Assembly: GCF_004346845.1 (NCBI RefSeq)
Contig: NZ_SMGI01000001.1
Location: 310,001 to 374,000, forward strand
DNA: 64,000 bases
Direction: 5' to 3'
From: Winogradskyella wandonensis
GTDB lineage: Bacteria; Bacteroidota; Bacteroidia; Flavobacteriales; Flavobacteriaceae
In this document: piece after piece, positions 1-8,494 of the stretch
Layout of the letters: each line of letters opens with the position of its first letter
How positions within the stretch are numbered: the first letter of the stretch is position 1
The notes under the pieces: generated by a model
Told to the model about the DNA's origin: nothing
What the model saw: only the letters and a program-made list of their open reading frames with translations
Database searches by the model: none
Made by a program: the position numbers and the translations under genes

Positions 1-17
1 TTTAACAAATTTATAAA

Positions 18-728
18 ATGATTAAACATAAATTCAAGTTTCTACTTTTTTTTACAATAACTTTAACATCGTTAACCGCTCAGAACGAGATAAATAGTTT
101 TGATAAAGACGGGAAAAGACACGGTATCTGGAAGAAAACCTATCCTAATACAAATCAATTACGTTATGAAGGGCAATTTGTCCATGGAAAAGAAATTGAT
201 ACGTTTAAGTATTATAAGCTAAAGCGAAAAAAAAGTGTTTTGAGTGCTGTGAAAGTTTTTAATAGCATTGATAATAAAGCCGAGGTTACTTTTTTAGCTT
301 CAAACGGTAAGATTATTAGTCAAGGTAAAATGGCTGGCAAGGACTTTATTGGTCGATGGCTATTTTATCATAAAAATTCTAATAACGTCATGATAGAAGA
401 AAATTATAATCTTCAGGGGCAATTAGATGGCAAGCGCACTGTATTTTTTGTAAGAGGTCAAATTGCGGAGGAAGAGACTTATAAAAACGGGCTTTTAAAT
501 GGTATATCTAAAATATATGCAGAGTCTGGAAAGCTCTTGCAAGAGTCATTATACAAGGATGATAAATTAAATGGTATCTCTACATATTATGATGCAGATG
601 GAAATATTCAAGCAAAAGGTAGTTTTAAGGATAATCTAAAAGTCGGTATTTGGGAGTATTACAAGAATGGTGTCTTAACAAGAAAAGTTAATCACGATAC
701 TGATAAAGTTTTATACAAAAAGCAATAA
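18..728 (+). CDS. Secreted YwqK/MORN-like repeat protein (236 aa)
   Basis: The protein opens with a hydrophobic signal peptide (about residues 1-21, ending LTSLTAQ), so it is probably exported. The rest is degenerate 22-24 residue repeats of the type NG.L.G......Y...G, best seen from residue 130 on (for example KNGLLNGISKIYAESGKLLQ and KDNLKVGIWEYYKNGVLTRK). These are the repeats of the family annotated as YwqK antitoxin or MORN-like, and they form short beta-hairpins. The family name suggests a toxin-antitoxin role, but nothing here supports one: there is no partner gene, and the secretion signal argues against it. A longer relative lies at 14827-15981. Function is unknown. The start is the first ATG, 17 bp into the window, so its promoter is not visible. 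Confidence 0.75.
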   Translation: MIKHKFKFLLFFTITLTSLTAQNEINSFDKDGKRHGIWKKTYPNTNQLRYEGQFVHGKEIDTFKYYKLKRKKSVLSAVKVFNSIDNKAEVTFLASNGKIISQGKMAGKDFIGRWLFYHKNSNNVMIEENYNLQGQLDGKRTVFFVRGQIAEEETYKNGLLNGISKIYAESGKLLQESLYKDDKLNGISTYYDADGNIQAKGSFKDNLKVGIWEYYKNGVLTRKVNHDTDKVLYKKQ

Positions 729-794
729 ATTTTATCTATAGTACCAGTTGTTTTTCGCAATAGCAATGCTGTGCTTTAAAGCCTTTTATTTTTG

Positions 795-802
795 TAATTT
801 TG
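795..802 (+). promoter_or_regulatory. Putative -7 promoter element for mnmA
   Basis: TAATTTTG matches the Bacteroidota -7 consensus TAnnTTTG and lies about 38 bp before the mnmA start. No good TTTG box is seen at the expected upstream spacing, so support is moderate. Confidence 0.4.
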
Positions 803-839
803 TCCTCTATTTATAGAATCCAATAGTTATTAGTGCAAA

Positions 840-2033
840 ATGAATAAATCCCGTGTCATCATAGGCCTTTCTGGAGGTGTAGATTCCAGTGTAGCTGCAT
901 ACCTTTTAAAAGAGCAAGGTTATGAGGTTATTGGCTTGTTTATGAAGAACTGGCACGATGATTCTGTCACCATATCAGACGAATGTCCATGGCTAGAAGA
1001 TAGTAACGATGCAATGCTGGTTGCTAATAAGTTGGGCATTCCATTCCAAACTGTAGATTTAAGTGTGCAATACAAAGAGCGTATCGTAGACTACATGTTC
1101 AAGGAGTACGAAAATGGACGTACACCAAATCCGGATGTACTTTGTAATCGAGAAATAAAGTTCGATGTCTTTATGGATATTGCTTTAGAGCTTGGTGCGG
1201 ACTATGTAGCTACGGGTCATTATTGTCGTAAAGCTACTTTCGAAAAAGAAGGAAAACAAATCCATCAATTACTAGCAGGTGTAGACACAAACAAAGACCA
1301 ATCTTATTTTTTGTGTCAATTATCGCAAGCGCAATTGGCTAAAGCTTTGTTCCCCATTGGAGAGTTAACAAAACCTGAAGTCCGCGAAATTGCAAAAGCA
1401 CAAGACTTAATCACTGCAGAGAAAAAAGATTCTCAGGGACTTTGTTTTATTGGTAAGGTGCGCTTGCCAGAGTTTTTACAACAACAACTTAAACCAAAAG
1501 AAGGCGTTATTGTTGAGATTCCTGAAACATTAAATACCTATCACAAATCTATTCCTAGATTTGATTCTAAAACTAATGAATTGGCATTTCATGCAGATAA
1601 AACTGAATATAGTATCTCAGATGGTAAAGTCGTAGGGAAGCATCAAGGCGCTCATTATTTCACCAAAGGCCAACGTAAAGGCTTGGCAGTTGGTGGCACA
1701 AAAGAACCTTTGTTTGTCATTGAAACCGATGTTAACGAAAATGTCATTTATACAGGTCAAGGTAAAAATCATCCAGGATTATTACGTTCTGTATTATTTG
1801 TAAAAAATGAAGAATTGCATTGGGTGCGTGAAGATTTAGCGTTAAAAGATGACGAAACTATGCAAGTAAAGGCGCGTATTCGTTACCGTCAGCCTTTAGA
1901 AAACGCGACACTTTATAAAGTTGATTCTGGTTTGTATGTAGAGTTTCAGAATAAACAATCCGCAATCACTGAGGGACAATTTGTTGCTTGGTATTTGGAC
2001 GATGAGCTTATTGGTTCTGGCGTTATTTCTTAA
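840..2033 (+). CDS. mnmA: tRNA-specific 2-thiouridylase MnmA
   Basis: ATP-dependent enzyme that thiolates U34 in the anticodon of tRNA-Lys, -Glu and -Gln, using sulfur relayed from a cysteine desulfurase. The N-terminal PP-loop SGGVDSS is at residues 11-17. The two catalytic cysteines expected for the family are present: Cys102 in the NPDVLCNRE context and Cys202 in GLCFIGK. A central tRNA-recognition region and a C-terminal beta-barrel follow. The 397-aa length is slightly above the usual 360-370, with the extra residues around 225-255, as I recall is common in Flavobacteriia. It stands alone, with its own putative promoter. Identification is firm. Confidence 0.96.
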   Translation: MNKSRVIIGLSGGVDSSVAAYLLKEQGYEVIGLFMKNWHDDSVTISDECPWLEDSNDAMLVANKLGIPFQTVDLSVQYKERIVDYMFKEYENGRTPNPDVLCNREIKFDVFMDIALELGADYVATGHYCRKATFEKEGKQIHQLLAGVDTNKDQSYFLCQLSQAQLAKALFPIGELTKPEVREIAKAQDLITAEKKDSQGLCFIGKVRLPEFLQQQLKPKEGVIVEIPETLNTYHKSIPRFDSKTNELAFHADKTEYSISDGKVVGKHQGAHYFTKGQRKGLAVGGTKEPLFVIETDVNENVIYTGQGKNHPGLLRSVLFVKNEELHWVREDLALKDDETMQVKARIRYRQPLENATLYKVDSGLYVEFQNKQSAITEGQFVAWYLDDELIGSGVIS

Positions 2034-2040
2034 TAATTTC

Positions 2041-2062
2041 TCTGTCATGCTGAACTTGGTTC
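2041..2062. repeat. Solo copy of dispersed GTCA..CTGA.CTTG element
   Basis: The intergenic string around TCATGCTGAACTTGG is a degenerate copy of the element seen at 24940-24963 (TCACGCTGAGCTTGTCGAAG) and, inverted, at 21608-21630 and 22541-22560. It lies between mnmA and the next gene. Assignment rests on similarity by eye. Confidence 0.45.
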
Positions 2063-2104
2063 TGCATCTTTTATCTAACTTTAAGCCATTAAATAAAAGA
2101 TGAA

Positions 2105-3046
2105 ATGGCAAATAAAATCACATCACTCTTCGATATAAAGTATCCCATTATCCAAGCCGGAATGATTTGGAATAGTGGCTGGCGATTAGCTTCTGCAGCC
2201 AGTAATTCAGGCATTTTAGGATTAATTGGTGCGGGATCAATGTATCCTGATGTATTGCGCGAGCATATCCAAAAATGTAAAGCTGCGACAGACAAGCCGT
2301 TTGGCGTTAATGTCCCTATGCTTTATCCAAACATCGAAGAGATTATGGATATCATTGTTGAAGAAGGAGTTAAGATTGTCTTTACGTCCGCAGGAAATCC
2401 AAAGACTTGGACCAATTGGTTACAGGAACGAGGAATTACCGTAGTGCATGTAGTGAGTAGTGTAAAATTTGCATTAAAAGCAGAAGCTGCAGGTGTTGAT
2501 GCAGTTGTTGCTGAAGGTTTTGAAGCCGGAGGACACAATGGTCGTGACGAAACAACGACTTTAACATTAATACCAATGGTGAAAGAACAGTTGAGTATTC
2601 CATTGATAGCTGCTGGTGGAATTGCCACAGGAAAAGCCATGTTAGCAACAATGGTCTTAGGTGCAGATGGCGTGCAAGTAGGTAGTCGTTTTGTAGCTAG
2701 TGAAGAATCTTCTGCACATCAAGCATTTAAGCAGGTTGTTGTGGATGCTAAAGAAGGTGATACGCAACTTACTCTAAAAGAATTAGCTCCTGTTAGACTT
2801 ATAAAAAACAAGTTTTATAACGAAGTTCAAGAGCTTTACAAAACAGGACCAACAGTCGAGCAACTCAAAGAACTTTTAGGACGTGCACGAGCCAAGCGTG
2901 GTATGTTTGAGGGTGATTTAGAAGATGGCGAACTCGAAATCGGACAAATCTCAGGATTAATTCATGATATAAAACCAGTGACCGAGATAGTAAAAGAAAT
3001 CGTTGCTGAGTTTGAAACTGCTAAGCAGAATGTAGCATTATTATAA
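2105..3046 (+). CDS. NAD(P)H-dependent flavin oxidoreductase, nitronate monooxygenase-like
   Basis: FMN-binding TIM-barrel protein of the nitronate monooxygenase / 2-nitropropane dioxygenase family (313 aa, family-typical). Recognisable elements are the N-terminal IQAGM strand, GVNVPM, the EGFEAGGHNGRDE segment carrying the family histidine, and the phosphate-binding AAGGIATG followed by GADGVQVGSRF. Members oxidise alkyl nitronates or act as enoyl-ACP reductases (FabK-like), and sequence reading alone cannot choose between these. The start is the first ATG after the intergenic repeat. It is probably cytoplasmic and monocistronic. Confidence 0.88.
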   Translation: MANKITSLFDIKYPIIQAGMIWNSGWRLASAASNSGILGLIGAGSMYPDVLREHIQKCKAATDKPFGVNVPMLYPNIEEIMDIIVEEGVKIVFTSAGNPKTWTNWLQERGITVVHVVSSVKFALKAEAAGVDAVVAEGFEAGGHNGRDETTTLTLIPMVKEQLSIPLIAAGGIATGKAMLATMVLGADGVQVGSRFVASEESSAHQAFKQVVVDAKEGDTQLTLKELAPVRLIKNKFYNEVQELYKTGPTVEQLKELLGRARAKRGMFEGDLEDGELEIGQISGLIHDIKPVTEIVKEIVAEFETAKQNVALL

Positions 3047-3130
3047 CCAATCTATAATTCGTAAAACTTTAAATATTAGCGCTTTGAGCAAGCATTATTT
3101 TAAGTTTAGTTTTTGATAGTTTTCATATTG

Positions 3131-3138
3131 TATCTTTG
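3131..3138 (+). promoter_or_regulatory. -7 element (TATCTTTG) almost touching the MFS start codon
   Basis: TATCTTTG is a full match to TAnnTTTG and ends 4 bp before the ATG at 3143. A TTTTG box lies at 3111-3115, a slightly short spacing. If used, transcription would start at or next to the start codon, giving a leaderless or near-leaderless mRNA. Confidence 0.5.
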
Positions 3139-3142
3139 TTAA

Positions 3143-4450
3143 ATGTCTAAGACCAACCTAGAGAAACTTTACGATTATCTTAATAACGAGTCTGAAGAGC
3201 GTGTATGTAAAGGTCTTACAGATGAGGCATGCGAGTACACCGTTCCTAATTTTTTTAAAATATTACTTACACATACATTTACCAAGTTAGGGGATACATT
3301 AAGCAATCCTAAAACAGTTTTAACTTGGTTGATGAGTTACGTCAACGCTCCTGTATATCTAATCAGTCTTATCGTGCCAATTAGGGAATCGGGAGCAATG
3401 ATTCCTCAAATTGCCATCTCCAATTACATTAGTAAGAAAAAAATAAGAAAATGGATATGGGTTATTGGTTCAGTATTACAATTTGTATTTATCGGTTTAA
3501 TTGGGGTTGTAGCATTATTTTTTAAAAATGCCACAGCTGGCTGGCTTATCGTAGCTTGTCTCATTTTCTTTAGCTTAGCTAGGAGTCTTTGTTCAGTAAC
3601 ATCCAAAGACGTTATTGGGAAAACTATTCCAAAAACTAGACGAGGGCGTTTAAGTGGTTATACGGTTTCACTTTCTGGTGTTTTGGTATTAATTGCTGGT
3701 TTGTATATTATTTATAAGTCTAACACAAATGCAGGAGTTAGCTTCTATACGAACTTAATGTTCTTTGCATCTTTTATGTGGATTTTTGCAGCTCTTATTT
3801 ACAGTACAATAAAAGAGTTTCCTGGAGAAGTGTCAACTGATAAAGAAAACCAACAAACTGTATTCTCCAAATTTTCGCTTCTTAAAACAGATACTCAGTT
3901 TCGCAATTTCGTTATTGCAAGATCTCTGTTATTGTGTTCTGCTTTATCAGCGCCGTTTTATGTTTTACTAGCACAAGAATATGTAGGTAAGGAAAGTTAC
4001 TTATTAGGATTGCTTATTTTGGCAAATGGTATTGCTTCTATTGTTAGCTCACCTTTTTGGGGTAAAATGGCAGATAACTCTAGTAAGAATACGATGGCAA
4101 TAGCAGTTATTATAGCATCAGTCCTTGGTGTTTTTATGGTTGTTTTAGTAACATTTGCTGAAACATTACGGTCCCAGTTATGGTTATATCCAATTGCATT
4201 TTTTGTTCTCGGTATTGCTCATGGCGGTGTTAGATTGGGTAGGAAGACCTATGTCGTAGACATGGCCAAAGGAAATCAAAGAACCGACTATGTATCGGTT
4301 AGTAATACGGTTATTGGTCTTATTCTATTATTAACAGGAGGTTTAAGTGCATTGGTATCACTCATCTCTATCGAAGGCGTTATTCTCGCACTTTCATTAT
4401 TTGGATTTTATGGCGCTTTTCGAAGTTACAAATTACCCAATGTTGAGTAA
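3143..4450 (+). CDS. Major facilitator superfamily transporter
   Basis: Integral inner-membrane protein of 435 aa with about 11-12 hydrophobic segments starting near residue 70 (for example WIWVIGSVLQFVFIGLIGVV). A soluble N-terminal stretch of about 50 residues precedes them. The fold and length fit the MFS. A central hydrophilic loop (about residues 228-250) separates the two halves, and a loop around residue 165 carries the basic RRGRLSG string reminiscent of the conserved inter-helix MFS motif. The substrate is not predictable. The long acidic N-terminus (NNESEERVCKGLTDEACEYT) is unusual. It sits upstream of another transporter (MATE) but with its own putative promoter. Confidence 0.8.
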   Translation: MSKTNLEKLYDYLNNESEERVCKGLTDEACEYTVPNFFKILLTHTFTKLGDTLSNPKTVLTWLMSYVNAPVYLISLIVPIRESGAMIPQIAISNYISKKKIRKWIWVIGSVLQFVFIGLIGVVALFFKNATAGWLIVACLIFFSLARSLCSVTSKDVIGKTIPKTRRGRLSGYTVSLSGVLVLIAGLYIIYKSNTNAGVSFYTNLMFFASFMWIFAALIYSTIKEFPGEVSTDKENQQTVFSKFSLLKTDTQFRNFVIARSLLLCSALSAPFYVLLAQEYVGKESYLLGLLILANGIASIVSSPFWGKMADNSSKNTMAIAVIIASVLGVFMVVLVTFAETLRSQLWLYPIAFFVLGIAHGGVRLGRKTYVVDMAKGNQRTDYVSVSNTVIGLILLLTGGLSALVSLISIEGVILALSLFGFYGAFRSYKLPNVE

Positions 4451-4505
4451 AGGAATTTCGAAAATAAATCAGTCAAACTAGCTTAAAAACTAAAATCAAA
4501 ACCGC

Positions 4506-4513
4506 TACTTTTA
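4506..4513 (+). promoter_or_regulatory. -7-like element before the MATE gene
   Basis: TACTTTTA (7 of the 8 positions of TAnnTTTG) ends 4 bp before the ATG at 4518, the same geometry as at 3131-3138 and suggestive of a very short leader. Confidence 0.35.
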
Positions 4514-4517
4514 CGCC

Positions 4518-5897
4518 ATGGTTTTGAGCAATTACACCAAAGAGTTTTCATATAATTTAAAATTAGCGACACCCGTAATACTGGGTATGCTAGGACATAC
4601 CTTTGTTAGTTTTGTGGATAACGTCATGGTAGGGCAATTAGGAGCCGCAGAGTTAGCTGCGGTATCTTTAGGTAATAGCTTTATATTCATTGCTATGTCT
4701 TTAGGTATTGGTTTTTCCACTGCCATTACACCTTTGGTAGCAGAAGCTGATGCAGAAGAGAACTTAGGAAAAGGAAAGTCCGCTTTTAAACATGGCCTAT
4801 TTTTATGTATCGTATTAGCTTTGCTATTGTTTGGGATGTTACTATTGGCAAAACCACTAATGTATATTATGGAACAACCAGAAGAAGTTGTTGCCTTAGC
4901 CATTCCATACTTAGATTTAGTAGCGTTTTCGTTAGTGCCATTAATCGTTTTTCAAGCATTTAAACAATTTAGCGATGGTTTATCGCTTACCAAATACCCC
5001 ATGTACGCTACCATTTTGGCAAATGTTCTCAACGTAGCTATTAATTATGTATTGATTTTCGGGAAGTTCGGTTTTCCAGAAATGGGTATAGTAGGAGCCG
5101 CTGTCGGAACATTAATTTCTCGTTTCGTCATGTTATTTTACCTCTGGTTTTTATTATCTAGAAAAGAAAAATCAAGAGCTTATGTTACAGGCATTAAGCT
5201 ATTTCACCTCACTAAACAAGCCTTAAAAAAAATTATAAATCTAGGACTACCGAGTGCCATGCAGATGTTTTTTGAAGTAGGGATTTTTACTGCAGCTATT
5301 TGGTTAAGTGGAACGTTAGGTGCCAACGCTCAAGCTGCTAATCAAATTGCATTAAACTTATCTTCGATGACTTTTATGGTTGCAACGGGCTTAAGTGTGG
5401 CAGCAATGGTACGTGTAGGAAACCAAAAAGGACTAAAAAATTTCCCAGAACTTAAACGCATAGCACAATCTATTTTTTTACTGGGTTTTGTTTTTGCAGT
5501 GGTATTTGCTTTATTCTTTGCGGTATTTAATGAGGTACTTCCAAATCTTTATGTCGATTTAGATAATCCAGTAGATGCATTAGACATCGCAGAAGTGGTG
5601 GAGATAGCAGCAACATTATTATTGGCAGCAGCAGTATTTCAAATTACAGACAGTTTACAAGTCATTGTTTTAGGTGCGCTTAGAGGATTACAAGACGTTT
5701 ATATACCAACTTTAATTACGTTTGTTGCGTATTGGCTTATAGGTTTCCCGATAAGTTATTATTTAGGTAAAGAAGATAGTCTTGCAAGTTTAGGAATTTG
5801 GATAGGATTATTAGCAGGATTAAGTTCTGCCGCACTATTGTTATATATAAGGTTTGTATATTTGACCAGACGATTAATTTTAGTAAACGAAAACTAA
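4518..5897 (+). CDS. MATE family efflux transporter (NorM/DinF-like)
   Basis: Inner-membrane cation-coupled multidrug antiporter of 459 aa with about 12 transmembrane segments in two pseudo-repeats. The first half shows the family pattern VSFVDNVMVGQLGAAELAAVS (residues about 31-51, with the helix-1 Asp and Gly-Gln), followed by IGFSTAITPLVAEADAE. The second half opens with LPSAMQMFFEVGIF and GANAQAANQIALN, the equivalent positions in the C-lobe. Substrates cannot be predicted; typical ones are cationic dyes and fluoroquinolones. It is followed after only 4 bp by a 75-aa gene and then PAP2, so the three may be co-transcribed. Confidence 0.92.
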   Translation: MVLSNYTKEFSYNLKLATPVILGMLGHTFVSFVDNVMVGQLGAAELAAVSLGNSFIFIAMSLGIGFSTAITPLVAEADAEENLGKGKSAFKHGLFLCIVLALLLFGMLLLAKPLMYIMEQPEEVVALAIPYLDLVAFSLVPLIVFQAFKQFSDGLSLTKYPMYATILANVLNVAINYVLIFGKFGFPEMGIVGAAVGTLISRFVMLFYLWFLLSRKEKSRAYVTGIKLFHLTKQALKKIINLGLPSAMQMFFEVGIFTAAIWLSGTLGANAQAANQIALNLSSMTFMVATGLSVAAMVRVGNQKGLKNFPELKRIAQSIFLLGFVFAVVFALFFAVFNEVLPNLYVDLDNPVDALDIAEVVEIAATLLLAAAVFQITDSLQVIVLGALRGLQDVYIPTLITFVAYWLIGFPISYYLGKEDSLASLGIWIGLLAGLSSAALLLYIRFVYLTRRLILVNEN

Positions 5898-5901
5898 TTA
5901 A

Positions 5902-6129
5902 ATGGAATTACCAAAGTTCATTTTAGGAGATAACACAGACTATCCAGACGCTATTTTTATCATTCATACAGAATTTCCAAGATTTATTATCAATCTTGAA
6001 AATGATGAGGTCGAATGGTTCGAAGAATTTGACCAACATGACGAAAAGGAATTGGCTACCGAAACCGAAAATTATATTCGTTTAGCTACCGAATTCTACG
6101 ATAGAGAAGTCTCACGATACGAAGACTAA
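5902..6129 (+). CDS. Small acidic conserved hypothetical protein (75 aa)
   Basis: Short soluble protein rich in Asp and Glu (NLENDEVEWFEEFDQHDEKE), with no signal peptide or membrane segment. The first half (LPKFILGDNTDYPDAIFIIH) looks like a beta-rich domain. The gene is tightly packed: it starts 4 bp after the MATE gene and its last base is the first base of the PAP2 gene start, so it is very probably real and translationally coupled. I recall similar proteins only as hypothetical genes in Flavobacteriia; function is unknown. Confidence 0.75.
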   Translation: MELPKFILGDNTDYPDAIFIIHTEFPRFIINLENDEVEWFEEFDQHDEKELATETENYIRLATEFYDREVSRYED

Positions 6130-6701
6130 TGCTAGAACAAATATTAGAATACGATACAGAATTATTCGTTTATCTCAATGGTTTAGGTAACGAGACTTGG
6201 GATGGTTTTTGGCTAATAGTAACCAATAAATTAAGTTTCATTCCGCTTTACATTATTCTGCTAACTCTGGTTTACAAAAAATACGGATGGCAGAAATTAT
6301 TAGTTATTATTTTAATAATTGTGGCATTAATCACGTTTACTGATCAAATGACAAATGTTGTTAAGCGTGCAGTACTACGTTTTAGACCTTGTGCCTGTGA
6401 AGAAATTATGGATAAAATTAGATTCATAGCCGAGCGTTGTAGTGCTAATAGGAGCTTCTTTTCTGGGCACGCATCAAATTCAATGGCAGCTGCAGTCTTT
6501 GGAGGTTTACTTTTAAGGCCTTATTTTAAAAACTTAATTTTTATACTGTTATTTTGGGCAGCTATGGTTGCTTACAGCCGTATTTATGTTGGCGTGCATT
6601 TTCCTATTGATATTGTCTGTGGTATGGCATTTGGAGCACTAACCGGTTTTGGATTCTATAAACTTTCAGGATTAGTTTTAAAGCGATTTTTTAAAGATTA
6701 A
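6129..6701 (+). CDS. PAP2-family membrane phosphatase
   Basis: Membrane phosphatase of the type 2 phosphatidic acid phosphatase family (190 aa, 5-6 transmembrane helices). All three catalytic motifs are visible: KRAVLRFRP (K-x6-RP), the shortened FFSGH around residue 113 with the proton-relay histidine, and SRIYVGVHFPIDI (SR-x5-H-x3-D) with the nucleophilic histidine. Such enzymes dephosphorylate undecaprenyl pyrophosphate or lipid phosphates at the outer face of the inner membrane. A polyprenyl-type glycosyltransferase lies convergently next door (6698-7411), so a role in lipid-carrier recycling is plausible but inferred. A small Cys-containing insertion (PCACEE) follows the first motif. Confidence 0.9.
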   Translation: MLEQILEYDTELFVYLNGLGNETWDGFWLIVTNKLSFIPLYIILLTLVYKKYGWQKLLVIILIIVALITFTDQMTNVVKRAVLRFRPCACEEIMDKIRFIAERCSANRSFFSGHASNSMAAAVFGGLLLRPYFKNLIFILLFWAAMVAYSRIYVGVHFPIDIVCGMAFGALTGFGFYKLSGLVLKRFFKD

Positions 6702-7411
6702 GAGCGCTTATCGATGTGGTAATTAATGTATTTTCGCTTCATCCACAGATAGGCAAAGCAATCTAGAAAAGGTCCAAAGAATCTGTTTTTTACACTATAC
6801 TTTGAGTTACCAGCTAACCGTGGAAAATGTTTAACTGGAACTTGTTTTACGTTTCCGTTGTGAAGTAAAATCATTGCAGGCAAAAAGCGATGTAATCCTC
6901 TAAACATGGGAATACGCTTTGCATAAGCTGTGTGAATTATTTTAAGCGGACATCCAGTATCATCAATACCATCATTTGTGAATAACTTTCGGAAGCCATT
7001 TGCAAATTTTGAAGATAAACGTTTAATCAGACTATCTTGTCGCTCTAATCTTACACCTGTTACCAATTGATAGTTGTTGGTATAAGGTAACAATAGATTA
7101 AAATCATTTGGGTCTGTTTGTAGATCAGCATCTATGTACCCAACGAGGTCGCTTTTAACGGTATCAAAACCAGCTTTTAATGCTGTACTTAATCCGCTAT
7201 TTTGTTTTAAAGAGATATAATTAAATGTATCTTGTCTATGGCAGATATCTTCAATAAAAGCTAAGCTATTATCAGTAGATCCATCGTTCACAAATAACAC
7301 GGACGTGTTGATTAATGCATCTTTTACATACGAAACCAATTCGTTCTCCAATCGGATTAAATTCTCTTCTTCGTTATAAACAGGAACTATAATAGTAAAA
7401 GACGATTTCAT
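6698..7411 (-). CDS. Glycosyltransferase family 2, DPM1/bactoprenol glycosyltransferase-like
   Basis: GT-A fold glycosyltransferase of 237 aa. It has the N-terminal [12 protein letters not shown], the nucleotide-binding VNDGSTDNS and the metal-binding DADLQTDP, a signature of enzymes that transfer sugars to polyprenyl or dolichyl phosphate. The segment DDTGCPLKI is shared with bactoprenol glycosyltransferases and lipid-modifying relatives. No C-terminal membrane helices are seen. It converges with and overlaps the PAP2 gene by 4 bp. The lipid acceptor is an inference from motifs only. Confidence 0.85.
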   Translation of the reverse strand: MKSSFTIIVPVYNEEENLIRLENELVSYVKDALINTSVLFVNDGSTDNSLAFIEDICHRQDTFNYISLKQNSGLSTALKAGFDTVKSDLVGYIDADLQTDPNDFNLLLPYTNNYQLVTGVRLERQDSLIKRLSSKFANGFRKLFTNDGIDDTGCPLKIIHTAYAKRIPMFRGLHRFLPAMILLHNGNVKQVPVKHFPRLAGNSKYSVKNRFFGPFLDCFAYLWMKRKYINYHIDKRS

Positions 7412-7550
7412 CTGTAGCTCTAAACAGTTTCAACAAATGTATCGTTTTTACCTAACTTCATATAGCTTTGCTCTAATACCAAAAAAAGATGTTTATTTGT
7501 GTAATCGATATTTCAAGACCGATAGGTACATAAAAAAGTAGCGTAAACAA

Positions 7551-8492
7551 ATGAAAACTTTAGTCACAGGAGCAGCAGGATTTATTGGGTCGCATTGTGC
7601 AGAGCGCCTTTTAGCGTTGGGTCATGTTGTTGTTGGTGTCGATAATTTTTCACCGTATTACAGTAAAAAGTTAAAAAAACAAAATGCCTTGTCAGTCAAA
7701 GAAAAAGGTGGAAAGATTATTGTTCTAGACTTAAGAGATAAGAAGAGTTTTAAACATCTGCCAAAAGATTTCGATTATATTTTTCATTTTGCGGCGCAAC
7801 CTGGTTTGTCTAGTACTGCTACTTACGATGATTACTTTTCTAATAATGTCACCGGAACCGAACATTTAATCGAATTTGCGAAGTCCTGCAAGAGCTTAAA
7901 GCTATTTGTAAACATTGGGACGTCCTCTATTTATGGATTAGAAGCGACTTCTCCAGAAACGGCAGTGCCTAATCCCGCGTCGGACTACGGCGTTACTAAA
8001 TACATGGCCGAAAAATTAGTCTTAGAGCAAAGTGAAAAAGACCATTTTAAGACTTGCTCACTTAGGCTTTATTCTGTGATAGGTCCACGAGAACGCCCAG
8101 AAAAAATGTACACCAAATTAATTGATTTAGGTCTTAAAGGAGACGCTTTTCCTTTATTTGAAGGTAGCGAAAAACATTTAAGGAGTTTTACTTACGTTGG
8201 TGATATCATTGATGGAATAGTAAGTGTTATTGGTAAAGAAACTAGAGTTAACGGCGAAGTAATTAACTTAGGAACGGAAGCAGAATATACAACACAACAG
8301 GGAATAGATACTGTAGAAGACGTTTTGGGTAAATCAATTAAAATAGTAGTAAAACCTAAGCGCGCAGGTGACCAATTACGTACCAAAGCTAATATAGATA
8401 AAGCACGAAAATTACTTAGTTATAATCCTACAACTACGCTGAAGGAAAGTATTAAAGCACAAGTAAAGTGGTTTAAAGAAAACTACTCGTAA
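7551..8492 (+). CDS. NAD-dependent epimerase/dehydratase (extended SDR), UDP-glucuronate 4-epimerase-like
   Basis: Extended short-chain dehydrogenase of 313 aa acting on nucleotide sugars. The Rossmann motif GAAGFIG is at residues 7-13. The active site has a serine pair in GTSSIYG (about 125-126) and Y146-x3-K150 in YGVTKYMAE. The VDNFSPYYS string after beta-2 resembles UDP-glucuronate 4-epimerases (CapI/WbpP type). Substrate assignment is moderate. It probably supplies a sugar nucleotide for cell-surface glycans, although it lies far from the main locus. It is divergent from the GT2 at 6698 and converges on meaB with a 2-bp gap. Confidence 0.85.
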   Translation: MKTLVTGAAGFIGSHCAERLLALGHVVVGVDNFSPYYSKKLKKQNALSVKEKGGKIIVLDLRDKKSFKHLPKDFDYIFHFAAQPGLSSTATYDDYFSNNVTGTEHLIEFAKSCKSLKLFVNIGTSSIYGLEATSPETAVPNPASDYGVTKYMAEKLVLEQSEKDHFKTCSLRLYSVIGPRERPEKMYTKLIDLGLKGDAFPLFEGSEKHLRSFTYVGDIIDGIVSVIGKETRVNGEVINLGTEAEYTTQQGIDTVEDVLGKSIKIVVKPKRAGDQLRTKANIDKARKLLSYNPTTTLKESIKAQVKWFKENYS

Positions 8493-8494
8493 TT

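Noticed and set aside
18..728. Toxin-antitoxin system, suggested by the YwqK family name
   Set aside because: There is no toxin neighbour and the protein has a signal peptide; the name comes from annotation habit.
4532..4903. Minus-strand open frame of 123 codons inside the MATE gene
   Set aside because: It is fully antisense to conserved MATE motifs; shadow.
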